From Rhodococcus sp. 1168 (lineage in GTDB: Bacteria; Actinomycetota; Actinomycetes; Mycobacteriales; Mycobacteriaceae), in contig NZ_MKKY01000068.1 of the NCBI RefSeq assembly GCF_002091955.1, forward strand, positions 1 to 64,000: a stretch of 64,000 nt of DNA. The letters run 5' to 3'. A program made the position numbers and the translations under genes. Of this stretch, positions 26,701 to 35,348 are shown in pieces. Each line of letters opens with the position of its first letter. The first letter of the stretch is position 1. Under the pieces are notes generated by a model. The model was given only the letters and a program-made list of their open reading frames with translations, was not told where the DNA came from and did no database searches.

Positions 26701-27857
26701 CCCTCGCCGCCGCCGCGGAAGCAGCACACCGAAGCGGCGGAGCACTGTCGATCGACCATCCGGACCGCGTCCGGATCAGCAGCAGCGGAAACGCTGTTCT
26801 CGCGTTCCCGGCGACGTTGGCGGATGCAGACCCGGGTTCCGACGTTCGCGGGCTCGGCGCCATGCTGTACGCCCTGATCACAGCGCGTTGGCCTCTCGAC
26901 AACGCTGCCGGTTCGGATTCGGCCCCACGCTCGGTAGGCGGCATGCGTCCTGCGGACCGTGACGCGAGCGGCAACGCCGTCGAGCCGCGTCGTATCCGAC
27001 CGGACGTGCCATTCGAGATCTCGGCAGTCGCCGTCCGTGCACTCGAGCAGAACAGTGGGATCCGTACCGCTGCGACTGTCCAGCACGTGCTGGATCAGGC
27101 TGCAGTCATCAACGACAAGACCGATTTGATGCCCGCACTACGCCTCGGTCAGCGTGCACCGGGCGCGTCCGGCCATTCGCTGGCCGACCCTGAGGAAATA
27201 GCCGCTCAACAATTGCGGTCGAAGCGCACCAACATCGCACTTGTCGTGTTGGGCGCATTGACCGTCATCGTCCTCGGCTTCGCGGGTTACTGGCTCTTCA
27301 CATTCCTCGCGGGTGACAGCTCCGACGAGCCGCTGACCCAACAGGACTTCGGTCTCACCACCAGCGCGACCGCCCCTGCCACACCTGGTGCAGAAGACGT
27401 CGCTCCGCCGGCAACAGCTGCTCCGACAGCGATCGACTCCGTCGAAGTGTTCTCACCTCAGGGCAGTGCGGACAACGCCCGTTCAGCGGGCAACGCCATC
27501 GACGGCGACCCCAGTTCCACCTGGAGCACGGACGCGTACTTCCAACCCTTCCCGTCACTCAAGGAAGGCGTAGGACTACTCGCAACCCTGCCGTCTTCAA
27601 AGGTCCTCACCAGTGCCTTCGTCAACTCGCCCTCTCCGGGTACCGTTGTTGAAATCCGTTCCGCTCCAAGCGATTCCGCAAGCCTGAGCGACACGACGGT
27701 CATCGGGCAGGCGACACTCGGCAACGGCGTCACCGACATCCCACTGACCGTTTCCGAGCCCACGACGCATGTTCTGCTGTGGATCACCGGACTCGGCAAC
27801 GACGGTGGTCGCAATCAATCGACGATCGCTGATTTCGGCTTCACCGCGCAGCCCTGA
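23730..27857 (+). CDS. murJ: MurJ/MviN lipid II flippase fused to a pseudokinase domain
   Basis: About 1375 residues. The N-terminal extension is proline-rich; the MOP flippase domain with about 14 membrane helices covers residues 95-650 (TLVSRITGFFKQIVMLGIL, then NTRQNFRPGAWAP). A disordered Ala/Lys/Ser-rich linker leads to a kinase-like domain (about 875-1140), a further membrane helix (about 1167-1190) and a C-terminal extracytoplasmic discoidin-like domain. In the kinase part the usual VAVK lysine is replaced (EVALTFVD) and the catalytic loop reads IDHPDRVRI, so catalysis is unlikely. In mycobacteria the equivalent domain is phosphorylated and recruits FhaA. ATG overlaps the upstream stop by 4 nt. 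Confidence 0.95.
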   Translation: MTGNIPYEGDIPRTRLPAAQVFRRTLEPSAAPWEREPAPRGPFREMRSYPAPPSPDGGPAPDNSVTQLIPRFRDEDYPPVVESTSAPGPAEPSAPKKQQKSLMAATGSIAIATLVSRITGFFKQIVMLGILGGAIASSFTSATILPNMISELVLGAVLSAIVVPVLVRAEMEDSDGGASFVRRLFTIAFSMLAIVALIATISAPLLSRMLIDENAKVSSDLTTALSYLLLPAILFYGLSGLLTAILNTRQNFRPGAWAPVWNNLVVLGIFSLYFFVPGEISLDPVQISDPHVLILGLGVTAGVITQVVALIPALRREKIDLRPLWGIDARLKTFGGMAAAIILYVVISQAGLVFATRISAEADAAGPAIYSQAWILLQLPYGILGVTVLTAIMPRLSRNAADGDTPAVVDDLSVATRLTLVALVPIVVFLTFAGPWVGEALFGFGNFADDASRLGEAVSWSAFTLIPYALVLIHLRVFYAREQAWTPTWIILGITGVKIALSALAPILASNDEQVVLILGVANGLGFVVGACIGGFLLHRSLGNLRMINIGKTIWMVLLASAAGGTAMLAIDRIADLGNITDALGAIGAMLRVGICAVLMLSITFGILWFGRIPEVLAVTVAVSKLVRRFRGKSIETPDPTRTTDLDSAEHIAVVGSGRAWENSPQQLPYAGPRQTGTPYPSGRPAAPPPLRHATGRYVGQLGAETREGVRVTDDDMAGGPAESTVKGTQRNAGGVEVDDRAKDASGKLEPSKATAPTKMPSPFKKSSPPEEAETSTAVDATAATTSEASAEKKTESAKAESKDTPAAGKIVSGAKDTTEAAADDAPTTAARKSSRGLAHETGATPVGSPALPPVGPGSEPARSLRGPKLIPGASVAGGRYRLLTPHGGARGLKFWQAHDVKLDREVALTFVDADQQASALSPDRPEGPQAILSRTLRLGRINSPGLARVLDVVRGSSGGIVVAEWTPGRSLREMADTVPSPTGAARAIKALAAAAEAAHRSGGALSIDHPDRVRISSSGNAVLAFPATLADADPGSDVRGLGAMLYALITARWPLDNAAGSDSAPRSVGGMRPADRDASGNAVEPRRIRPDVPFEISAVAVRALEQNSGIRTAATVQHVLDQAAVINDKTDLMPALRLGQRAPGASGHSLADPEEIAAQQLRSKRTNIALVVLGALTVIVLGFAGYWLFTFLAGDSSDEPLTQQDFGLTTSATAPATPGAEDVAPPATAAPTAIDSVEVFSPQGSADNARSAGNAIDGDPSSTWSTDAYFQPFPSLKEGVGLLATLPSSKVLTSAFVNSPSPGTVVEIRSAPSDSASLSDTTVIGQATLGNGVTDIPLTVSEPTTHVLLWITGLGNDGGRNQSTIADFGFTAQP

Positions 27858-27938
27858 CGACTGCTCCCGATCAACCCGCCGTTGACCTGCGAACGTCTCG
27901 GTTCGGGGGACGTTTCGTACTCGACGGTCTCTATGCCT

Positions 27939-27944
27939 TAGGCT
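27939..27944 (+). promoter_or_regulatory. Possible -10 hexamer upstream of sigM
   Basis: TAGGCT, 39 nt upstream of the sigM ATG. A purine-rich GGGGGGAG sits about 11 nt before that ATG and would serve as the ribosome site. No convincing -35 was found. Confidence 0.3.
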
Positions 27945-27983
27945 CTCCGACAATGCGGTAATACGGGGGGGAGCCGTTTTCGT

Positions 27984-28577
27984 ATGGGGGATTTACATAG
28001 GGACTGGGCTGTCGGGGGTCTTCTCGGCGGACGCTCCGACGTCGAATTGCTGAGTGCGCACGTGGCCGGGGAGGCCGATGCGTTCACTTCGCTGGTACAT
28101 CGACATCATGAGCACCTTTGGATGACCGCACGCCGAACCAGCTATACCAACGAGGACGCTGCCGACGCATTGCAAGAAGCACTCTTGTCAGCCCACCGCA
28201 CAGCGGCCACGTTCCGGGCCGATGCAGCCGTTCGCAGTTGGTTACACAAGATCGTCGTCAACGCGTGCCTCGACCGCATTCGACGTAACCGTTCGAGACC
28301 GACCGTCTCGCTCACCAACGAGGACGACATCGAGCCGGTCGATGGTCGGGATCAGATGTCTGCCGTCGAGACCTCCATCGAGGTACACAAGGCACTCATG
28401 TCATTGCCACCTGAACAACGATCCGCCGTCGTCGCGGTGGACATGGAGGGGTACTCGGTTGCAGATGCTGCCCGCATGCTCGGTGTACCCACCGGCACGA
28501 TCAAGAGCCGATGCGCCCGTGGACGGTTGAAACTAGTAAAACAGCTCGAGTATTTCCGGTACGAAGGGAACCGTTAG
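27984..28577 (+). CDS. sigM: ECF RNA polymerase sigma factor SigM
   Basis: 197 residues. Region 2 is VHRHHEHLWMTARRTSYTNE ... DALQEALLSAHRTAATFR, with the -10-binding helix VRSWLHKIVVNACLDRIRR; region 4 is LPPEQRSAVVAVDMEGYSV ... MLGVPTGTIKSRCARGR. Size and domain order are those of ECF sigma factors. Position between MurJ and a membrane-anchored anti-sigma gene, then trxB/trxA, matches mycobacterial sigM. The ATG at 27984 lies about 130 nt after the murJ stop. Confidence 0.93.
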   Translation: MGDLHRDWAVGGLLGGRSDVELLSAHVAGEADAFTSLVHRHHEHLWMTARRTSYTNEDAADALQEALLSAHRTAATFRADAAVRSWLHKIVVNACLDRIRRNRSRPTVSLTNEDDIEPVDGRDQMSAVETSIEVHKALMSLPPEQRSAVVAVDMEGYSVADAARMLGVPTGTIKSRCARGRLKLVKQLEYFRYEGNR

Positions 28578-28666
28578 CCGATCCGGCGCGTCTTACCATG
28601 TGTAGGCACGATTGCCCCGCAAACAATACGGGCCGTGGGTAGAGCTTGCGCCGGGAGGAGACCGAA

Positions 28667-29389
28667 GTGGCATCGTACGGAACCGAGCCTCTACCCGTCG
28701 CTCCGTACTCACCCGACCTGTTGGCGGATCTCCATGCAGGAGTACTCGACGAGTCGGTCGGTGAGAAGCTCTGGCCTCTCGTTCGACAAGATCCGAAAGC
28801 GATGGAGGTCATCTCCGCTCTCGACGCGCTTTCTGCCCGTCTCGGTTCACTCGGAAGCGACTTCGACTCCGGTGAGCCGATGCCCCCGGATGTCGCCGAG
28901 AGGATCGATCGTGCGCTGACGACCGAGCAGGAATCCTCGTTGGGTGGCCGACACGGTCGTTATTCACGCCGATGGGCCTATACGGGTATCGGTATCGCAG
29001 CTGCGGTCGCGATCGTTGCTTCGCTTTCCGCTTTGCTGTTCGCCCGCCCGAGTGGACCGACCGACCCCGACACCGTAGCCGCACCGGCGTATCCGCCCAG
29101 CCTGGTTCTCGATTCGAGCGGCCTGAATTTCGCCGGTGTCCGCGACCTCCTCGGCCGACAGGATCCAACCGAACTGAAGGACGCCGGCAATCTTCCGGAA
29201 TGCTTGGCGGCCAACGGTTTCGACCCTCAGGAAATTCTGCTCGCAGCCACTCCGGTGCAGGTCGACGGGCGATCCGCGACACTGCTCGTCGTGCCGCGTT
29301 TTCCGATGAACGGCATGACCGTACTCGTGGTGGGCTCGGATTGCGGTGAGGGCAACCCACAGACACTGGTCCGTCGCGATCTGAACTGA
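28667..29389 (+). CDS. Membrane-anchored anti-sigma factor (RsmA-like)
   Basis: 240 residues. The cytoplasmic N-terminal part ([20 protein letters not shown] ... [14 protein letters not shown]) is a helical anti-sigma-type domain without the HxxxCxxC zinc motif. A single membrane helix (about residues 104-126, [19 protein letters not shown]) precedes an extracytoplasmic tail. The frame opens at an ATG at 28646, but GGAGG lies 8 nt before the GTG at 28667, which I prefer. Presumably binds SigM, encoded 89 nt upstream. Confidence 0.8.
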   Translation: MASYGTEPLPVAPYSPDLLADLHAGVLDESVGEKLWPLVRQDPKAMEVISALDALSARLGSLGSDFDSGEPMPPDVAERIDRALTTEQESSLGGRHGRYSRRWAYTGIGIAAAVAIVASLSALLFARPSGPTDPDTVAAPAYPPSLVLDSSGLNFAGVRDLLGRQDPTELKDAGNLPECLAANGFDPQEILLAATPVQVDGRSATLLVVPRFPMNGMTVLVVGSDCGEGNPQTLVRRDLN

Positions 29390-29419
29390 TCTCCGACGCG
29401 CAGGAGAACTACCGGGGAA

Positions 29420-29442
29420 CAACACCCTTTACGCTGGTGTTG
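29420..29442. promoter_or_regulatory. Inverted repeat upstream of trxB
   Basis: CAACACC (29420-29426) and GGTGTTG (29436-29442) form a perfect 7-bp inverted repeat with a 9-nt spacer, about 90 nt before the trxB start. It follows GGGGAAC, which resembles an ECF sigma -35. It could be a regulator site or part of a SigM/SigH-type promoter. Confidence 0.35.
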
Positions 29443-29528
29443 ACATAACCGGTGGGCGTGCCAGGACTATGCCCTCGGCTTTTGTATCAACGCCATCGGT
29501 AGACAGCACATTCGATCGGAAGGTCCGC

Positions 29529-30518
29529 ATGACAACCCCACAGGTTCACGATCTCATCATCGTCGGCTCGGGACCGGCCGGATACACCGCCGGTGTATAC
29601 GCAGCCAGGGCTGAACTCCAGCCGATTCTGTTCGAGGGAACCCAGTTCGGGGGTGCTTTGATGACCACCACGGACGTCGAGAATTTCCCCGGTTTCCGCG
29701 AAGGCATCATGGGACCGGACCTGATGGAGCAGATGCGCGAGCAGGCCAAGCGATTCGGTGCAGACATTCGTACCGAAGACGTCGAAGAGATGAACCTCAG
29801 CGGCGAGATCAAAACCGTATCCGCCGGCGGCGAGACCTATCAGGCACGCGCTGTCATTCTTGCGATGGGCGCGGCTGCGCGTTACCTCGGAATTCCGGGT
29901 GAAGAAAAGCTGCTCGGACGGGGTGTCAGCGCCTGCGCCACCTGTGATGGATTCTTCTTCCGCGATCAGGACATTGCCGTCATCGGTGGCGGGGACTCGG
30001 CCATGGAAGAGGCGACCTTCCTCACTCGATTCGCACGCAGCGTCACCATCGTCCATCGACGCAGCGAATTTCGTGCGTCGCGCATCATGCTCGAGCGGGC
30101 AAAGGCCAACGAAAAGATTCGCTTCCTCACCGACACCAACGTTCTCGAAGTCCTGGGCGAGACCTCTGTCACCGGGGTGGCACTCGAAAACGCGATCACC
30201 GGAGAGAAGACCACGCTCGAGGTGACGGGGATGTTCGTCGCTATCGGTCATGATCCGCGCAACGAGCTGGTCAAGGGCCAGGTCGAACTCGACGAAGCAG
30301 GCTACGTCAAGGTCGCCTCGCCGTCCTCGACTACGTCGCTACCCGGAGTGTTCGCCGCCGGTGACCTGGTGGATCACGTCTATCAGCAGGCAATCACCGC
30401 GGCCGGAACCGGCTGCACTGCCTCCATCGACGCCGAGCGCTGGCTCGCCGAGCAGGGCGATATTTCCTCCAACACGCTCGCGCACGCCGATCAGCCGGTA
30501 GACGTAGTAAACGCCTGA
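29529..30518 (+). CDS. trxB: Thioredoxin reductase
   Basis: 329 residues, NADPH-dependent flavoprotein that reduces thioredoxin. FAD-binding [15 protein letters not shown] at the N-terminus, the redox-active CATC (about residues 138-141), the NADPH-binding [13 protein letters not shown] and the C-terminal FAD loop [20 protein letters not shown] are all present. The start is the ATG at 29529, with GGAAGG 5 nt upstream; an upstream in-frame ATG (29469) lies in the promoter area. trxA follows after 38 nt. Confidence 0.97.
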   Translation: MTTPQVHDLIIVGSGPAGYTAGVYAARAELQPILFEGTQFGGALMTTTDVENFPGFREGIMGPDLMEQMREQAKRFGADIRTEDVEEMNLSGEIKTVSAGGETYQARAVILAMGAAARYLGIPGEEKLLGRGVSACATCDGFFFRDQDIAVIGGGDSAMEEATFLTRFARSVTIVHRRSEFRASRIMLERAKANEKIRFLTDTNVLEVLGETSVTGVALENAITGEKTTLEVTGMFVAIGHDPRNELVKGQVELDEAGYVKVASPSSTTSLPGVFAAGDLVDHVYQQAITAAGTGCTASIDAERWLAEQGDISSNTLAHADQPVDVVNA

Positions 30519-30556
30519 ATTTCGTTCCCGAACTACTACACAACCAGGAGAAACAC

Positions 30557-30889
30557 ATGTCCGACGACAAGAAGACCGTCACCATCACGGATGCGTCGTT
30601 CGTCGACGACGTGCTCAGCAGCGAGAAGCCCGTTCTCGTCGACTTCTGGGCCACATGGTGCGGGCCTTGCAAGATGGTCGCCCCGGTACTCGAGGAGATC
30701 GCGGCCGAACACTCGGACAAGCTGACGATCGCGAAGCTCGACATCGACGCGAACCCACAGGCGGCTCGTGACTTCAAGGTCATGTCGATTCCAACCCTGA
30801 TCCTTTTCCAGGGTGGCAAGCCGATCAAGCAAATCGTCGGCGCCAAGGGTAAGGCAGCACTTCTCAAGGAGCTCGAAGCTGTCCTGTGA
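30557..30889 (+). CDS. trxA: Thioredoxin
   Basis: 110 residues. The active site WCGPCK sits in VDFWATWCGPCKMVAPVLEE; the cis-Pro loop is MSIPTLILFQGG. Standard thioredoxin length. AGGAG precedes the ATG by 7 nt. Transcribed with trxB, ending at a strong hairpin terminator. Confidence 0.97.
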   Translation: MSDDKKTVTITDASFVDDVLSSEKPVLVDFWATWCGPCKMVAPVLEEIAAEHSDKLTIAKLDIDANPQAARDFKVMSIPTLILFQGGKPIKQIVGAKGKAALLKELEAVL

Positions 30890-30989
30890 TCAGGCAGACA
30901 ACGCCTGAGCAGTGACAGTCACCACCGCCGCGATCCGTCCGCTTTACCTGGCGGATTGGGGCTTGACGGTTACTTTCTGCGACAATTGA

Positions 30990-31023
30990 TCGATGTGCCG
31001 ACAAGCTCGGCACATCGACTTTT
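30990..31023 (+). terminator. Rho-independent-like terminator of trxBA
   Basis: A perfect 12-bp stem, TCGATGTGCCGA (30990-31001) and TCGGCACATCGA (31007-31018), with a 5-nt loop, followed by CTTTT. Confidence 0.75.
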
Positions 31024-31032
31024 GTATCGGCC

Positions 31033-31066
31033 CAACCCCGAATCGGAACTCCCTGTTCCGGGGTTG
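31033..31066 (+). promoter_or_regulatory. Nested hairpin in the cwlM leader
   Basis: CAACCCCG (31033-31040) pairs with CGGGGTTG (31059-31066), and inside it GGAAC (31045-31049) pairs with GTTCC (31055-31059, sharing one base with the outer arm). It lies 50 nt before the cwlM start and could affect its expression. Confidence 0.4.
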
Positions 31067-31115
31067 CGGATACAGTCGTTGCAGCAATCAATCTCGAGAT
31101 CGGAAGGTCAACTGT

Positions 31116-32309
31116 ATGCACCGACTCAGTCACGGCGATTCTGGACCCGCCGTCGCGGAGGTTCGGAGCACGCTTGTCTCGCTCGGATTTTTGGTGGAGG
31201 AAACAGATCGATCTTCCGTGAACGATCCGACGCACTGGACTCCACCCGCATCCGACTTCGATCGCTCCTTGGGTGACGCCGTCCGCGCCTTTCAGCAATA
31301 TCGAGGCCTACTGGTCGATGGTGTCGTAGGACCAGCTACCTACCGATCTCTGAAGGAAGCGTCGTACCGGCTCGGCGCTCGGACTCTCATCTACCAGCTT
31401 TCTGCTCCTCTGTACGGGGACGATATTGCGACCCTCCAGACTCGGTTGCAGGACTTGGGTTTCTACAGCGAGCGCGTCGACGGATATTTCGGGCCTGAAA
31501 CTCACGAAGGGCTCTCGTCGTTCCAACGGGAAATCGGCCTGTCCCCGGATGGCATTTGCGGTCCTGCAACGCTGCGTTCTCTCGAACTGCTCGGCACGCG
31601 TGTCACGGGTGGATCACCACACGCCATCAGTGAACAAGAACTCGTCCGGGCGGCCGGCCCACAATTGACTGGTAAGCGCATCGTGATCGATCCTGATCTC
31701 GGTGGCGCCGATACCGGACGCATAGTCCACGGCATGTTCGGCCGAATCTCCGAAGCAGAAATTCTTTGGGACGTCGCCAGTCGCCTCGAGGGTCGAATGG
31801 CCGCCACCGGGATGGAGACGTTTCTGTCCCGTGCACGTGGAACCAATCCAAGTGTTGCCGAGCGTGCCGAGACGTCCAATGGCTTCAATGCGGACCTGAT
31901 GATTTCACTTCGCTGTGCGTCGAGCCCGAATCCAGCGGCGAACGGAGTGGCAAGTTTCCATTTCGGCAACTCCCACGGTTCGGCGTCCTTGATCGGCCAG
32001 ACTCTCACCGGTTACATACAGCGCGAAATTGTTGCCCGGACTCCGCTACTCGATTGTCGCAGCCACGGACGAACGTGGGATCTGTTGCGGCTCACCAACA
32101 TGCCGACGGTGCAAGTCGACATGGGTTATCTGACAAACACTTCCGACATCGATGTTCTCAGTGATCCCCGATCCCGGGACATCATCGCCGAGGCAATTCT
32201 CATCTCGGTGAAGCGTCTGTACCTATTGGGTCAAGACGATCAGCCCACCGGAACCTTCACCTTCGCCGAGCTCCTCGCCGAGGAGCTCGCTGCGGCAGAT
32301 CGGAGTTGA
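31116..32309 (+). CDS. cwlM: CwlM, amidase-fold regulator of peptidoglycan synthesis
   Basis: 397 residues: two peptidoglycan-binding repeats (about 8-78, VRSTLVSLGFLVEETD; and 95-155, LQTRLQDLGFYSERVDGYF) and an Amidase_3-type domain (about 185-385). No signal peptide, so cytoplasmic. The usual metal motif DPGHGG reads DPDLGG, and SIHAN reads SLRCA, so both zinc-ligand histidines are missing; the catalytic-Glu region reads VQVDMGYLTN. This agrees with the mycobacterial finding that CwlM is not an amidase but, when phosphorylated, activates MurA. The ATG at 31116 follows GGAAGG by about 8 nt. Confidence 0.92.
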   Translation: MHRLSHGDSGPAVAEVRSTLVSLGFLVEETDRSSVNDPTHWTPPASDFDRSLGDAVRAFQQYRGLLVDGVVGPATYRSLKEASYRLGARTLIYQLSAPLYGDDIATLQTRLQDLGFYSERVDGYFGPETHEGLSSFQREIGLSPDGICGPATLRSLELLGTRVTGGSPHAISEQELVRAAGPQLTGKRIVIDPDLGGADTGRIVHGMFGRISEAEILWDVASRLEGRMAATGMETFLSRARGTNPSVAERAETSNGFNADLMISLRCASSPNPAANGVASFHFGNSHGSASLIGQTLTGYIQREIVARTPLLDCRSHGRTWDLLRLTNMPTVQVDMGYLTNTSDIDVLSDPRSRDIIAEAILISVKRLYLLGQDDQPTGTFTFAELLAEELAAADRS

Positions 32310-32334
32310 CGGAGGTCGCGCTTCGCGACCTCCG
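32310..32334. terminator. Hairpin between convergent cwlM and GNAT genes
   Basis: An 11-bp perfect stem (CGGAGGTCGCG / CGCGACCTCCG) with a 3-nt loop fills exactly the gap between the two stop codons. No T-tract. Probably a bidirectional terminator. Confidence 0.65.
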
Positions 32335-32335
32335 C

Positions 32336-33022
32336 TCATCTGACTCCGACGGTTTGCTTGTGCTCGATCTCTACCGCGGTCAGACTGGCCGCAATCAGCA
32401 ATCGCTCGAGGGCCGACTCGACGTCTTCCTTCCATCCATGATCGCGATGTAATTCGAGTCGAAGTCGCGGGTATCGATGATGTGGTGCGACCACCTCGAA
32501 TCCGGCCTGCTCCAAGAAGTCGGCGTCGACCATGCACTCCGTCTCCGAACACGTCAACGACATCGTCGCCCGCGGGCCGATCGCCTCGTCCTCCTCAGTT
32601 CTACGAATCCCGAATGCCTCGAGCGCGCGAACGCCACGATTGACGAGATCGGCGACTACAGCCTGAATCAACGAAGCCGAGTGTCCCTCGCGATCGACAT
32701 CCGATTCGATTCTCAACGTTGTCAGCAACACAGCATCAGCGCTGACCGGTGACGTTGGAAAAGTGGTGGACCGGGGTACCGCACCCGGGGGCGCATACAA
32801 AGCGCATCCAAGGATCTCCGATCCGACCGACAGCATTTGTCCGCAGGATCCCCACTCGAGCATGACCATCGAAAGCCACGCCTCGTTCTCGAACTCCAAA
32901 TCGAGCGACTCACCGTCGGCACGTGTCCTCGCCGGATCGAGCACCCAGAACCGACACCGTCGCGTGTGCTTCGGTAGTTGATCGAAGGAGTCCAACGTGA
33001 CTCCAGTAACGAGTGTCGACAC
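32336..33022 (-). CDS. GNAT-like acetyltransferase-fold protein (Rv3916c-like)
   Basis: 228 residues from the GTG at 33022, which follows GAGGTAG; the longer frame to 33109 is less likely. LPKHTRRCRFWVLDP near the N-terminus is the conserved opening of the protein that always lies between cwlM and parB in mycolic-acid bacteria. Two GNAT-like stretches follow (ILGCALYAPPG and SASLIQAVVADLVNRGVRAL). The acetyl-CoA-binding signature is weak, so activity is uncertain. Confidence 0.75.
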   Translation of the reverse strand: MSTLVTGVTLDSFDQLPKHTRRCRFWVLDPARTRADGESLDLEFENEAWLSMVMLEWGSCGQMLSVGSEILGCALYAPPGAVPRSTTFPTSPVSADAVLLTTLRIESDVDREGHSASLIQAVVADLVNRGVRALEAFGIRRTEEDEAIGPRATMSLTCSETECMVDADFLEQAGFEVVAPHHRYPRLRLELHRDHGWKEDVESALERLLIAASLTAVEIEHKQTVGVR

Positions 33023-33243
33023 TGCTACCTCAGCCTCCAAGTACCGAATTTCGTCGTCCGGCCGCGATGACGCACGGGTACGCGCGTCAAAAGTGAGCGG
33101 TCGTCGCAACCTTGATCCTCCCGAACGCCCGACAAGTGAACAATGCTGTACGCCAACATCATTCGCATCCTTCCGGCCATCGATAGGGGACTTACGTCAC
33201 AGTGACATAACTGCCATGGGTGTTTGTGCCTACGATTTCGGCG

Positions 33244-34278
33244 CTACTTTTTCTTCTGACTTTCCATCATCTCGACGATCCTTTCGAGGTCGTCGACCGA
33301 GCCGAATTCGACGACAATCTTGCCTTTTCGCTTACCCAAGCTCACTGTCACGCGGGTATCGAACGAATCCGAGAGTCGATTAGCAACGTCCTGAAGGCCT
33401 GGCATTTGAATCGGCTTGCGGCGAGGAGCGGGATTCCGACTGACGTCGTCGTTACGGTTAGCCAACGTAACGGCTTCTTCCGTCGCGCGAACCGACAGGC
33501 CCTCCGCAATAATTCGCGCCGCCAAAGCCTCCTGCGCATCCGAACCCGCATCCAACGACAGGAGAGCGCGCGCGTGTCCGGCGGACAAAACGCCGGCTGC
33601 GACTCGTCGCTGAACGGGAATCGGCAGCTTCAACAGTCGAATCATGTTGGTTACAACGGGACGCGAGCGACCGATTTTCGCTGCCAACTCCTCATGGGTG
33701 ACGTCGAATTCCTCGAGCAACTGCTGATATGCGGCGGCCTCCTCGAGGGGATTGAGCTGAACTCGGTGGATGTTTTCGAGCAACGCGTCACGCAACATCG
33801 CGTCATCGTTGGTTTCACGAACGATGGCAGGAATCGACTCGAGGCCCGCTTCTTGGCTCGCGCGCCAGCGGCGTTCGCCCATCACCAGTTCGTATTTACC
33901 ATCGGCAACCGGACGCACGACGATCGGCTGCATCAACCCGAACTCGCGGATCGAGTGAACGAGTTCGGCCAAAGCTTCCTCGTCGAACACCGACCGCGGC
34001 TGCTTGGTATTGGGTTGAATCAGCTTCGGATCGATCTCCCGATACACCGCGCCGGCAGGGGAGAGGTCCTCTTCGCTGCTCCGGACGGGTGGCGTCGGAG
34101 TCGGCGCGGACGCCTCACGCGCTGCCTTTTCCGCCGCGTTACGACTGATCTTTCCGTCCGCCGCAGTACCGATCACTACATCCGCGGCGGCACTCCCGAG
34201 TCGAGGACCTGCCTCGGGCCCTGTGGGGATGAGAGCTGCTAGTCCGCGTCCCAATCCACCCTTGCGCGCTTGACCCAT
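33244..34278 (-). CDS. parB: Chromosome partitioning protein ParB
   Basis: 344 residues from the ATG at 34278. The N-terminal [14 protein letters not shown] leader is typical. The CTPase/ParB domain is present ([33 protein letters not shown], with the GERRxRA motif), then the parS-binding helix-turn-helix ([20 protein letters not shown]) and a C-terminal dimerisation domain. Binds the parS sites found nearby and spreads to form the partition complex. Four nt separate the parA stop from the parB start. Confidence 0.97.
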   Translation of the reverse strand: MGQARKGGLGRGLAALIPTGPEAGPRLGSAAADVVIGTAADGKISRNAAEKAAREASAPTPTPPVRSSEEDLSPAGAVYREIDPKLIQPNTKQPRSVFDEEALAELVHSIREFGLMQPIVVRPVADGKYELVMGERRWRASQEAGLESIPAIVRETNDDAMLRDALLENIHRVQLNPLEEAAAYQQLLEEFDVTHEELAAKIGRSRPVVTNMIRLLKLPIPVQRRVAAGVLSAGHARALLSLDAGSDAQEALAARIIAEGLSVRATEEAVTLANRNDDVSRNPAPRRKPIQMPGLQDVANRLSDSFDTRVTVSLGKRKGKIVVEFGSVDDLERIVEMMESQKKK

Positions 34279-34282
34279 ATCC

Positions 34283-35284
34283 CTAATGCTCCTGAGTTCC
34301 ATCGGTCGCCACAAAGGACGAGCGTGCTGCGAGTTCACGACCAGCATCCAAGTAGCTCATCGCGCCACGGGAACCTGGGTCGTAATCCAAGACCGTCATT
34401 CCATAACCGGGTGCCTCCGAGACCTTGACGCTGCGAGGAATCACCGCACGCAGCACTGCGTCCCCGAAGTGCTTTCGGACTTCTTCCGCAACCTGGTCTG
34501 CGAGCTTTGTTCTGCCGTCGTACATCGTAAGGATGACGGTCGAAACATGCAGTTGGGGATTGAGATGGGCCTGCACCAGTTCGATGTTTCGCAAAAGCTG
34601 TCCTACGCCCTCGAGGGCGTAGTACTCGCACTGAATCGGGATCAAAACCTCGGTGGCGGCAACCATGGCATTGACTGTGAGCAGTCCGAGCGACGGAGGG
34701 CAATCGATCAACACGAAGTCTGCGTCGATGTCCGCGAGATCCGTCAGCGCAGTCTTCAGACGTCCTTCGCGGGCGACCATGGACACCAGTTCGATCTCGG
34801 CACCGGCAAGGTCGATCGTGGCCGGAATGCAGAAAAGACGCTCACTGTGCGGGCTCTGCTGGATAGCCTCTCGGGCGGTCACTTCGCCTATGAGCACCTC
34901 GTAGCTCGAGGGCACACCTGAGTGATGTTCGACGCCCAAAGCCGTGCTGGCGTTGCCTTGAGGGTCCAGATCGACCACGAGGACGGTGAGGCCCTGGAGC
35001 GCCAAAGCCGCAGCGAGATTCACGGCTGTCGTAGTTTTCCCGACCCCGCCCTTCTGATTTGCGATCGTCATCGTTCGGCGATGCGCAAGCTTCGGCAAGG
35101 TCACGCTTCTCGGATGTAGAACCTGGCTTGCCCGCTGCGCGGCAGCACCGATGGGGGTGTCATTTGCGGAGATGCCGCTGAACGCGTCGAACCCAGATCC
35201 ACCCTTCGGCCTGGAGGCGGGTTGTGCATCGTTCTCCGTGGTACTTGTTTCACGTGAAACAGCGGGATCAAATCCACCCGACAT
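34283..35284 (-). CDS. parA: Chromosome partitioning ATPase ParA
   Basis: 333 residues. The deviant Walker [15 protein letters not shown] (with the signature first Lys), Walker A' ([10 protein letters not shown]) and Walker B ([12 protein letters not shown]) identify the ParA/Soj family. The long N-terminal extension before IANQKGG is usual in actinobacteria. A parS site overlaps the start of the gene, encoding VSRET near residue 9. The operon is parA-parB, with rsmG upstream on the same strand. Confidence 0.97.
   Translation of the reverse strand: MSGGFDPAVSRETSTTENDAQPASRPKGGSGFDAFSGISANDTPIGAAAQRASQVLHPRSVTLPKLAHRRTMTIANQKGGVGKTTTAVNLAAALALQGLTVLVVDLDPQGNASTALGVEHHSGVPSSYEVLIGEVTAREAIQQSPHSERLFCIPATIDLAGAEIELVSMVAREGRLKTALTDLADIDADFVLIDCPPSLGLLTVNAMVAATEVLIPIQCEYYALEGVGQLLRNIELVQAHLNPQLHVSTVILTMYDGRTKLADQVAEEVRKHFGDAVLRAVIPRSVKVSEAPGYGMTVLDYDPGSRGAMSYLDAGRELAARSSFVATDGTQEH
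35246..35261. promoter_or_regulatory. parS site 1 (inside parA)
   Basis: TGTTTCACGTGAAACA, the exact 16-bp parS consensus, lying in codons 9-14 of parA. Confidence 0.95.
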
Positions 35285-35348
35285 AGGTGCTCCTTATTGC
35301 GGAACTGGTTTGTTGCTTACGAACGAGCAGGAATGAAGTGAGTGCACA

